Of a stretch of 64,000 bases of DNA, positions 13,359 through 23,957 are shown piece after piece. A program made the translations under genes and the position numbers. Position 1 is the stretch's first letter. Each line of letters opens with the position of its first letter. The stretch is from Branchiostoma belcheri (Eukaryota > Chordata > Leptocardii > Amphioxiformes > Branchiostomatidae), in contig NW_017802379.1 in assembly GCF_001625305.1 (NCBI RefSeq), forward strand, positions 3,806,223 through 3,870,222. The letters run 5' to 3'. The notes below the pieces were generated by a model, which worked only from the letters and a program-made list of their open reading frames with translations, was not told where the DNA came from and did no database searches.

Positions 13359-16300
13359 TCAGTCTCTATTGAGGATACTTTGGAGCAGTTGTGCTGGGGT
13401 AGTTCCTGTGGTAGTCTAGGAGAAACAACAAACATGAATCATTTCTGCAATACTGGCATATGATGCACAAGGCTGGGGGTGGTATAAACCATACATCAAA
13501 AGTTGGCAATCATTGTCAAATGTCAACTCATTTTAGCAGTTATACATCTTAGCATGTGGTAGATAGTTATCAATGGTGATAACTAAAATACACTTTTGTT
13601 TGTTGACTAAGCAAACTATTATCACAGAAAGAACTTATCCTATTCTCTATCCTACCTGGCTTACGGCATGGTTTCCAGTAAATGGTGAAGGCAGGCTCAG
13701 GCATGGTTCAGGAAGATCTTCAAGGATAGGGTGAAGCTACAAACAGAAGAAAACATCTTTGTTAATGATGAACTTTGATACGAAAACAAACTGATATACA
13801 TGAACTGTGGCCAGTGTAGTGCATAAGACTACCAAACATTTTGATACGCAATTTGCAATGTAATTTGCAAAAATGATAAATACCTGCATTTCTGTAGACA
13901 TCTCTGCTGCATCTTTCAGTCTGCCCAGTTTTTGCTCCTTCTTTGAAACAACTCTGTAAGAAAAGACACATGATGAAATGTGGACATCAAGCATCCACAG
14001 ACACACCTGTTCAAACAAGAGTACCAAAAACTCATGGCCACTCAGGATTTAAATCAGCTGGCCCAGACACAGTACTCACCCCTATCACCAATATAGAATG
14101 AATGTATAACATAGGAAAATCATGAACAAATAAGTGTAACTACTTTTCTAGCCGCTTGATCTCTGCCTCTAGGACAGCCAGGTGTTCCTCCTGCATCTTC
14201 AAGTCTTCCCGAATCATCTTCTGCAGACACAAGAAAATGGATCAATTACTGGATAGCAACACAGAAAGACTTTTTGTCAACAAAATGCTGCTAAAAGTTA
14301 TGAATAACTAGCAACTGGGGAAAAACAAGATAAAGTACAGTAATCATCACACACACATCTTAATTTCGGATGTATTTCAATTTTGCTATGATACAATACA
14401 TGTACATGTACTAGTACTGCCCGTGTATCTAGCGAACATTTGCAATTCAAGGAAATTTCAGACTCATTACATAGCTCAGTATCTTGTGTGAGGTAATAAA
14501 GGATGAAAGCCTTACCCTTTTAGCATGAATGGCACTGTAGTCCACTTTTTTAGCAGGAGCTTTGGCAGTGTCAAAATGTTCACAGATCCTACAAATGATC
14601 AATAGAACAAAAATCAGAATATGCTCACAAAGCAACAATTCAATGACTATCTGTACTACAGTCTACATAATGATAGTGTTACTATGAATCAAACGAATGA
14701 AGGATACATTATTATTATTTTGTGCAACCTTTAGTCATATGGAATGAGGCAAGTATTGTAAAAAAAAACACACCCATCCCTCAAGTTGTTGAGCTGATCT
14801 TGCACTTCAAGGAACCCCTTTCGTCCAGGCTTCATGCTACTCAGCACAGACCTAATAGGAAGTGAAATTGAACAAGATTCAGTTGCAAAGAATTTCAGGA
14901 AGATACAGCTAATATTTGCAACCTCCCTATCATTTACAACAAATCAAATTACTTTCTCTAGAAGTTGGGAGAAATTAAACTAACTTGTCCAGTTATAATG
15001 TCCACCCCTTATAAAAAAAAAAAGGATTGCAGGTGAGATGACAATGGTCCCAAAATTTGAATTGTCTAGGACATTAAAAATACCATGTACATGTACATAA
15101 TGTCCTTGGAATCGTCAATGTACTTCAATCGTCCACCAGAGAGGTTCAAAATTATCTAGTTTCAACATACGTGATTGCAGCATCCATGATATTGGAGGTC
15201 ATGGCCCTGGTTTCAGAACTGATGGGTTTCCACTTCTTCATGGCAGCTGCTGTTATCCTCTTCTTCCTGTACTCCGCTGCAGGGAGACGAGCTTTGGACT
15301 GGCCTCTCCTCTTGGCTTTAATAAGAATTAAGACAATGATTGGATTAGTGTGATGCTGATGCTGACAATGATATAGCCGTGGCGACTCTTGATTCGGGCT
15401 TACATTGCATTACCCTCAACAAGAGTCGTGGAAAGATCCATTGGCAGAACTGCACATTTCCCGTTGGCTGCACGATGCTCCGTTTTTGACCCGGTTTTTT
15501 GCTGTCCCGAGCTTCCCTACAATATAACTCCACAATTGGCAGGGTTGCCGATGTTTAGATCAGCCTAAATATTTCACAGCGCGACAGAAAAGTAGTAAAA
15601 TAGCTAGTCGGCACAAGATGGCGGCCATCTTGGATATAGTCGAGAATGTCCGCTACCGCCGTCGGGAATGCTCGGTAGCCTTTCCGTTATAATCGGAGAG
15701 CTTTCGGTCGCGCTTCGGTAATCGTGACGCTACCGAGCGTTCCCGACGGCGGTAGCGGACATTCCCGACTATATCCAAGATGGCCGCCAGCTTGTGCCGA
15801 CTAGCTATTTTACTACTTTTCTGTCGCGCTGTGGAATATTTAGGCTGATCTAAGCATCGGCAACCCGGCCAATTGTGGAGTTATATTGTAGGGAAGCTCG
15901 GGACAGCAAAAAACCGGGTCAAAAACGGAGCATCGTGCAGCCAACGGGAAATGTGCAGTTCTGCCAATGGATCTTTCCACGACTCTTGCTGAGGGTAATG
16001 CAATGTAAGCCCGAATCAAGAGTCGCCACGGCTAACAATGATAGTGTATTATATTACAGGAATGAGTTAATTGTGATCACGATTAATCGTATTATTTCAT
16101 TGAACAAAGGTGATAGAATTCTGAAACCTTCTCCAGAAAGGAATGCTATGCTATAAACGATTACCTGTTTTTGGTGACGATTCGGACTCGGACGACCGTG
16201 AACTTGTAGGACGTTTTCTTGCCCCTCCCTTGTTCTTGGGCTCTGAGTCTGAGCTCGAGTCAGAGTGTTTCCTCTTTTCTGCTCTTTTACGTCTCTTGGC

Positions 16301-16444
16301 TGCATCAGAACCGGACGAGGAGGACGTCGACTGTGTCCGACCACTAATTCTCTGTCTCTCAACTCTTCCGCCTGAAACTCTGTCAGCGCTGGCTGTGGGC
16401 TTTCTTGTAGCTTCTCGCCTCTTCGTTATTTTTGTTCTGGCCAT
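13359..16444 (-). CDS. CENPQ: Centromere protein Q (CENP-Q)
   Basis: Eight exons on the minus strand: 16165-16444, 15171-15315, 14774-14851, 14516-14588, 14144-14220, 13884-13953, 13656-13736, 13359-13415. They keep phase throughout and give about 286 residues (human 268). Exon 7 could instead end at 13665; both donors are phase 0. The N-terminus is a basic, serine-rich, low-complexity tail. The core has KKWKPISSETRAM and ILEAAITSVL, matching the human KTWQPLSKSTR region, then ICEHFDTAKAPAKKVDY, matching CETLKVPPKK. A Glu/Lys-rich coiled coil follows (exons 5-6). CENP-Q is part of the CENP-O/P/Q/U/R group of the constitutive centromere network and helps chromosome alignment. The gene is divergent from RFC2 and convergent with CHFR. 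Intron 1 carries a large foldback transposon. The last exon (18 codons) is the least certain. Confidence 0.85.
15374..16034. mobile_element. Mutator-type foldback element in CENPQ intron 1
   Basis: A 661-bp element made almost entirely of two inverted arms of about 310 bp (left 15374 to about 15683, right about 15730 to 16034) with a short GC-rich centre. Both termini read TAGCCGTGGCGACTC inward. It is flanked by a perfect 9-bp duplication, ACAATGATA, at 15365-15373 and 16035-16043. Long terminal inverted repeats with 9-bp duplications are typical of Mutator-like elements. The same 53-codon open frame occurs on opposite strands in the two arms; it is a by-product of the repeat. There is no transposase, so it is non-autonomous. 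Confidence 0.85.
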
Positions 16445-16924
16445 CTTTACCAAGAAGCTCGCCGGGCGTCGAACTAGACAATGCAAAATACGACAATAAA
16501 TCTGTGAAAATAGACACTGAGTAACATAAAAAGTGACAAAAAGAGAGAAAAGGCACACCTTTAGCTGTTTTCACTTCAAAAGAAAAGCAAACGTACCCAG
16601 TTTCTTCAAAAACAGGCGAAGAAATCTTGAGTTTTGTCAAAAATTATCTTAAAATCGACCGCCAACTTCCGGGATGTTACCCGGCATGCAACTCGAATGA
16701 GCCACTATGTATTTAGGGGTGTCACAGAAAAATGAAATATATCTGACATCTTTTAATAACTGATGTATGTTATTCGTATTTTACATTTAAGATTTCATAT
16801 TTACTTTCAAAATTTGAGTTAATAAAGCGTTATTGTACATATAACGTTATTACAGCTGACGCCAGTATAACCCCATATTATGAGTGGCATAGCCCGACTG
16901 AAAATTTGGCGCGAAGTGGCAAAG
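16445..16924. promoter_or_regulatory. Shared divergent promoter of CENPQ and RFC2
   Basis: The two start codons are divergent and 480 bp apart. An E2F-type site, TTTGGCGCG, lies at 16905-16913, just before the preferred RFC2 start. An ETS-type CTTCCGGG lies near 16666-16674. No TATA box is evident. Both genes act in S/G2-M, which fits E2F control. Site calls are by consensus only. Confidence 0.6.
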
Positions 16925-19900
16925 ATGGCTGACGGACAGGGCGACATGGAAGTGGACACGCCTCAAACCAGCAAGGAGGCGCCGAAGGAAGACGCTAAGA
17001 AGGCCGACAAGGCAAAGCCCGGTACCTCTGGTTCATCACCTGGCTACGAGCTTCCTTGGTAAGATGTACTCTTGAGACATTTTTCTCTTGAATCGTCTGT
17101 AGCGAATTCCCCCCTCCCACACAATGTTTTGTGATGAGTAGTTTTGTTGATGGCACCCTGAGACTATGTCTAGCGGAGTAATAGACATTAAACACTGACA
17201 ACATTACAACAACAACAACATAATTTAATAACTTAGGTATGCATGGTAGTTTTATGCAGTACCATTTTGCAGTTTGAGCCATACGACATGCTCTTTAGAT
17301 AATGACTTTTCTATTAATTGCTGGGCCTTTTCTTCCCTTTTTAGTGTACCAAACGAGAAATTAATTATCCAGTAAACGTGGGGCCGGGCTTTATGTTGTA
17401 TCATTTCCACACGTGCACAGGGTAGAAAAGTACCGCCCGGTGAAGCTGTCAGACGTGGTTGGGAATGAGGACACCGTCAGCAGACTAGAAATCTTCTCAC
17501 AACAGGGGAACATGCCCAACATTATCATAGCAGTAAGTATATAATTTCTCACCTTGAATTTCTCACCTTGAAGATCAGCCAGTAGGTACCATCTAGGGTA
17601 ATGAGGCTGGCCTAGCTTTGGCGGTAGTGGCAGTCAGTAGCTAAAGTTGTACTGGAACTGGTCCGGATGATCCTTCCACTCGATCGCCAGTCTTGCTTTA
17701 AACTGGTTCACAGTACTTCTGGATACTGTACTCTCTGACAGTCTATTCCAGGCTGGAATCGCTCGTGTGTAGAAGAAGTTTGACCTCTGCCCTTTTGCCA
17801 GTTGGACCTGGTACTTGTATTGGTGACCCCTGGTATTTGTGGCACTGCTGCGTGTGAGTGACATCCTGTTGCACAACTTGCACTGGTTTGTACGCACCAT
17901 GTCTATCCCATGTGTGATTTTGAACAGCTGTATCACATCTGTTCTCTGCCTTCTGTAGTACAGCGTTGGTAGGCCCAGGACTGCTAGCCTTTCCGAATAT
18001 GAGAGGTGGGCTATACTTGACACTAGCTTTGTCGCTCTTCGCTGCACCCTTTCTAACAGGTCTCTGTCCCTCTTGGTTCTGGGTGACCATACAGCTGTAG
18101 CGTACTCCAAGTGTGGGCGGACTAGGCTCTTGTATAGCAACATGAAAGAGTCCTCATCCAGGTACTTAAAGGTGTGTTTGATAGTCCCCAGTACTCTGTT
18201 GGCCTTGTTGACCTGGGTTTGTACATGGCTGCTGAAACTCAGCTTACTGTCGATTAGTACACCCAGGTCCTTTTCTTCCTCGATGCACTCTATCCTGTGC
18301 AGTGTGCCATCTGCTTTTGACATGGTGTATTCATGACGAGGATTGTTTTTCCCAAGGTGTAGGACCTTGCATTTATCCGGGTGAAATCTCATCTGCATCC
18401 GCTCTGACCATTCTTGGAGTTTTCCTAGGTCGGCTTGCAGACACTCACTGTGGGAGTTCTCTTCACATTCTTGCGCCGCTGCATATACTTTAGTGTCGTC
18501 CGCAAAAAGTGATACAAAGTTTTTTAGCTCTGCGGGGATATCGCTGACAAAGATCATGAATAATAGCGGGCCCAAGACCGACCCTTGCGGAACTCCGCTG
18601 GCTACATGCTTAGGGCTGGATGCTTTGCCATTCACCACGACTTGTTGCGTGCGGCGTGTGAGTAAATGTTCTTATCCATTTCAAGAGTTTCCCCACAATC
18701 CCATGTGACTCAAGTTTCCTTAGCAATCTCTCGTGTGGTACTGTATCAAACGCTTTCGCGTAATCAAGGAATATGACGTCAACAGGTACTTGGTGGCTCA
18801 AAGTTTCAGTCCACACATCTAGGGCCTCTAGCAGGTTGGTCACCGTTGACTTGCCTTGGGTAAAGCCGTGCTGTTGTACACAGCTGAGGTCATTTTTCTT
18901 GATGTGATCTATTATTGCGTCAGAAATGAGTCTCTCCATCATCTTGCACGGTACCGATGTGAGTGACACTGGTCTGTAGTTAGCTGGGTCCGATTTATCT
19001 CCCTTCTTGTAAATCGGGGTGATGCTGGCTTCTGTCCATTGGTCAGGAAGTTCAGCATTGTTAATGCTTAGTTGAAATATTGAGGTCAGTGGTCTAACAA
19101 TCACATGTGCAAGTTCTCTCAGTATCCTGGGATGCATCCCATCGTTCCCTGGGGATTTATCCGTCCTTAGTGACTTGAGTTGTTTGTACACCAGGTCCTC
19201 AGTCACTTCTATGGTTTCCAGTTTTGAGCCTTGGTGGCACTGGAATACTGGAATATTATCCCGGTTCTCATGTGTGAATGTTTTGTAATACTGTTCATTC
19301 AGCACCTCTGCTTTTTGTTTGTCTGTTGTTGCAATATTCCCATGTGCATCCCTAAGTTGTCCTACTTGTGATTTGGTTGTTCTTCTGCTGTTCACGTAAC
19401 TCCAGAATGCTTTGTTGTTGGTTTTGGCCTCTTTAGCAAGCATTTTCTCAAAGCTTCTGCGTGCATACTTGGTTGCATGAGTGGCCGCGTTTCGCGCTTT
19501 CTTGTACGCTTCCCAATCACGCGTGCTCTTGGTGTTGAGATATTTTGTCCATGCATGGTGCTTTTTTTTGGTCTTCCGATAGGAGTTTCTGTTCATCCAT
19601 TTCGGCTTTAGTCTTGTTTTTCCACAGTCAAGTGTTTTTTTTGGAACATGTTTCTTTACTGCTTTAGTGATGTTAGACTGTAGCTCGTTAAAGGCCTCCT
19701 GTGTCGACTTGCCTAATAACAGCTGGTCCCATCAACATCACATGTACAAATTGTAAATGCTATTGTGACAAGTAACTTGTGAGTTGTATCTGTATATTAC
19801 CCAAATGGTTGAAAATAGGTAATAATTGATTTAAGATAATGTTCTCCTTTGCTAACCTTTTATATGTTCAGTGTTGCTTATGATAAAGCCTCCTTGATTA

Positions 19901-22316
19901 TCATATGATGAGATGTTTCTCTACATCAAAGAGCATTTTCCTGTTTTCCACAGGGCTCCCCAGGTATAGGAAAGACAACCAGTATCCTGTGTTTGGCTAG
20001 GACCCTGTTGGGACCAGCATATAAGGATGCCGTACTGGAACTGAATGCTTCAAATGACAGGTAATAAAATGTTTTAAAAAACATACTGAAGTTATTGGAA
20101 TCTCATCTGCAGCAAACAGATTATTTCAAGCCCAGTCTTCATTCACACACGTTAAAACCCTTTGTTTTATGTTTTCTCTCCAGAGGAATAGACGTGGTGA
20201 GGAACAAGATCAAGATGTTTGCCCAGCAGAAAGTCACTCTTCCCAAAGGGAGGCACAAAATCATCATCCTGGATGAGGCAGACAGGTAACACTTATCTTC
20301 ATCATTTTCTTCACTTACAGTATGTGCTAAAACAATAAAAGGTATTCAGTGTTGTGTTACCAGTATTTTGTGCATTGACTTACTCTTGTTACAAATGAAA
20401 CTTTTTCACCAGCAGTTCCTTTTTTTTTCCTTCCCCAGTATGACAGATGGAGCCCAGCAGGCCCTGAGGAGAACTATGGAGATCTACTCCAAAACTACCC
20501 GCTTTGCCCTGGCCTGTAACGCTTCAGATAAGATCATAGGTGAGAATCTTCACCACTCTTCCTGCAAACAAATGAGTTTGATAGAAAGAAAGAAGAGATG
20601 ACAAAACGAAAAGGAATGAAGAAAAGGTAAAATAAAAGACTCCCATCTGTGTTACATCTGTACTAAACACATGAGGTTACTGCCTGAAGCTCCCCCATAC
20701 AATGGGCCCCCAACTTAATGTCCCTATTATCCAAAAAGACAAATGCAACCTCAAATAGTTGTGCCAAAAGGGGGATTAAATGCCCACCCTGTAGGATCCA
20801 CAGAATTTCACCCATATGGCAAAGCAGTGTTGTCAGTAACTCCTTGTGACACAAGTATAAAACAGTATACATATATTTATATGTGAGATGAAATTGTTTT
20901 TCCTCCATGTTTTCTCCCAGAGGCTATCCAGTCTCGCTGTGCAGTGCTGAGGTACAGTAAGCTGACTGATAACCAGATCCTGGAGAGACTGCTGTTTGTG
21001 TGTGAGAAGGAGAATGTAGAACACACAGACGACGGGCTGGAGGCTATCATATTCACCGCTCAGGGGGACATGAGACAGGTACACATATTAGTGAAGTGAA
21101 GCATCTGTGTAACTGTCCTTAAGGATAACACCAGGTTTGACTATACATCTATGGGTTTTTGAATCGTATTGGATTCTAAATGTCTTTGTTTTGTAGCTTA
21201 ATTTATTTTATATTTAACTTGTAGGCATCATGGTGATGTGTTGTTATTCAGTGTTATTTGTGTGTGTTTTTTTTCTAATGTTTCTTCATCAGTACACTAC
21301 ATGACATGTACATGTTTCACCCCAATACAGTTTATGTATCTGTCATTCCATCCAGGCACTGAACAACTTACAGTCCACATGGTCTGGCTTTGGATATGTC
21401 AACAGTGAGAATGTGTTCAAGGTTAGTGACTTATCATATACTGCTATACTATATAGTGGATCCAGAAAGATCATATGTGAAAACCATGTTTACTGAAAAC
21501 ATAACCTTCTAGGTGAATGTTGTAACCATCTTTGCAGAGGTAATGAAATATGGAAACTGAACTCCTTACAGGTTTGTGATGAGCCCCACCCCCTCCTGGT
21601 GAAGGAAATGTTGGGCCACTGTGTGGACGCCAACATTGACGAAGCCTACAAGATCCTGAAGCACCTGTGGAAGATGGGCTACTCACCTGAAGACATCATC
21701 GGAAACATCTTCCGTGTGTGTAAGACATACCAGATGCACGAGTACCTCAAGTTGGAGTTTATTAAGGTAAGTACTATTATGGAGTATCCAGGTTTGAAGT
21801 TATAGGTTCATGAAAGTTAAGGCTTTGTGTTTTCAAACCATAAGTCATAACTATGTATACTAATGAAAAAGATGCAAATGTGTGTATTGTTCTGTATGGA
21901 TTTTTGTGATGCCATTTACTGATTTCTAGAATTGCAACTCTGAGATAATCTGTACATGTACTGTTGATACCAAAGTTTACTCACACAAGAAAATGTTCTC
22001 TTTCTTTTATATATGTACAATTTGAACCATTTGCTAGAAATTTGAGAGTTTGGAACTTTTCCATGTTTCTTCATTATTCTGAATGAAGGCGAAAATTCAC
22101 TGCAAACTAAAACATACTGCAAAGATTTCCAGTTCTAGCTTTAGTAGGTGAAAGATGTTGTGTAAAATGTACAACTTCCCACCCCCCACCACCCCCCAGG
22201 AGATTGGTTACACCCACATGAGGATAGTCCAGGGTGTAGACTCCCTGCTGCAGCTGGCAGGCCTGCTGGCTAGACTGTGTCTGAAGAGTGTTCCTCCAGA
22301 GGATATCCCAACATAG
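16925..22316 (+). CDS. RFC2: Replication factor C subunit 2 (AAA+ clamp loader)
   Basis: Nine exons: 16925-17058, 17421-17532, 19954-20060, 20184-20285, 20439-20539, 20921-21078, 21356-21421, 21572-21766, 22200-22316. They join in frame to 363 residues (human 354). RFC2 is a small subunit of the five-subunit loader that opens PCNA and sets it on primer-template DNA. Hallmarks: [13 protein letters not shown] at the N-terminus, a Walker A written GSPGIGKTT, Walker [19 protein letters not shown], sensor NAS, the SRC arginine finger in QSRCAVLRY, and the C-terminal collar with EEAYKI-like and FIKEIGYTHM segments. An in-frame ATG at 16880 would add 15 residues. I prefer 16925 because it has G at +4 and the E2F-type box lies just upstream. 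Intron 2 is swollen by an antisense LINE. A plus-strand AATAAA lies at 23054-23059. Confidence 0.95.
17545..19735 (-). mobile_element. 5'-truncated non-LTR retrotransposon (CR1/Jockey-like reverse transcriptase)
   Basis: Lies antisense in RFC2 intron 2. Reading on the minus strand, the region from about 19735 to 18640 encodes the segment before and into the reverse transcriptase ([51 protein letters not shown]). The region 18638-17634 encodes the rest ([14 protein letters not shown], the active site [21 protein letters not shown]). The two parts are separated by a one-base shift near 18662-18666. No endonuclease domain is present, so the copy is 5'-truncated. Beyond the stop lie two copies of a 14-bp unit, TTTCTCACCTTGAA, at 17545-17572, which may be the element's 3' terminal repeat. 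It is dead for transposition. Confidence 0.88.
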
Positions 22317-22317
22317 C

Positions 22318-22990
22318 GACATGGGTTTATATAAGGATAGTCTAAACATGTATGTGCCATGCATAGGGACATAATACATGCAACAGTCTTCACACCAAAA
22401 TAGAACTTCTTACACAACAGTTCAACAGGTCAACGGTTTATATGTAAAATATGTATCCTCTTGAAATGGAAGAATATATAGAGACACAACAGGTCATGGG
22501 TTTATATATGGATACTCTGACTACATGTATGTGCCCTTCATAGGGACTTCATACACACAACAGTCTTCACACCAACATAGAACTTCACACACAACAGTTC
22601 AGCAGTTTATATGTAAGAATATGTGTGTACCTGATATGGAATATGTAATCTGCCAACATAGAGACATACACTGTAGCAGGTCATAGATTTATATACGGAT
22701 ACGCTGACTACATGTATGTGCCCTGCATCGGGACTTCATACTCATAACAGTCTTCACACAAAAGAACTTCATACACAACAGTTCAACGGTTTATATGTAA
22801 AATATGTGTCCTCCTGAGATGGAGAACATGCCAACATAGCGACACAGCAAGTCATGGATTTATATACAGATACTCTCAATACAAGTGTGTGCCATCCTGA
22901 TGAAAGAATATGTAACCTGTCTACATAGGGACTTCATATACACAACAGTATTCACAAAAACATGGGGACTTCATACACACATTTTTCCTC
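22318..22990. repeat. Tandem repeat, about 4 units of 173-188 bp
   Basis: Four diverged units begin near 22318, 22492, 22680 and 22853, each opening with a variant of GTCATGGGTTTATATA. They share TAGGGACTTCATACACACAA and ACAGTTCAACGGTTTATATG segments. The array begins two bases after the RFC2 stop, so it forms the start of the RFC2 3' UTR. Confidence 0.8.
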
Positions 22991-23888
22991 TATGGTCCAA
23001 CAATCTTGCTTGTGCACAAGCCAAGCGATACAATAATCAAGAAATGCGATCAAAATAAAAATATGTCACATTACATATGATATAACCTTTAATGTATTTT
23101 TTTCCAATTCACATAGTGATATTATTACTCAATATGACTCAAACTATTATGTCATAAACATCTATCATTCTGAGTGCATATGCTGCACTCTCCATTCAGT
23201 GCATTTGGGATTCAGTGTGCAGTGAAGATGTTTTGTAAAAAGACTTTGGTTAACGAAACAAATTTTCAGCTAACTCATTAGCCCCCACCCCTCAGAACAC
23301 ACTTAACACTTATTAATGTGAAATCATAACAAACAAAAATAACAATTATCCTGTCTTGTACGCAACATGATCCAAATTTTATAATGCCATATAAATTAAC
23401 ATTTCCAATCTCCAGTCTTCTGTGATGAAGTTAATTAAGCCCTGCAAATTACTACTTACGAAGATTTTTAATAAGTATGTCAGTATGAGACAAATGGTTG
23501 GTGTAATCTACATACATCACTTGAGGTTGAGCTTAAGGTGAGCTGCTTTTGAAAATGGTGTTTTTTAGACATGAACTTTTTCAAGGATACATGTATGTTT
23601 AAGGGCATTTAGAAAGAAAATGACTCAAAATGTTTCATTTGCCGCACCGTAAAGCTGTTGCAAAATCCTTTACATCTACGTTACCATAAAGTTTGCGCGG
23701 ACCACAAACCACATGTTCAAATCATAGCTCAACTCAAGTACCAGCTGCGCCCATTATAACGCCTTTTGAACACGTCGTAACGTGTTAAAACTAAGATCCC
23801 CTGGGCCTCATCTCAACTCCCCGTATGACGTCGTTAAGTTCTAAAGGCTGGAAACCTACACCTACACATTTTCATCCAGCCGAACTGG
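22991..23888. other. RFC2 3' end and upstream region of the peptide gene
   Basis: AT-rich sequence with an AATAAA at 23054-23059 suitable for RFC2, then sequence leading to the TATA box at 23889. No coding region was seen. Confidence 0.5.
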
Positions 23889-23896
23889 TATAAATA
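23889..23896 (+). promoter_or_regulatory. TATA box (TATAAATA)
   Basis: A consensus TATAAATA 62-69 bp upstream of the peptide-gene ATG. A start site about 30 bp downstream would leave a 5' UTR of about 40 bases. It independently supports the gene called at 23958. Confidence 0.7.
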
Positions 23897-23957
23897 CTGC
23901 TTCTGGCTGTTTGAAACGCTAACACGGGCGTCTGACTGGAGGAAAAAACGTTCAGCG

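Noticed and set aside
15345..16156. Same 53-residue open frame on both strands
   Set aside because: It lies in the inverted arms of the foldback element, so the duplication is structural and not evidence of a gene.
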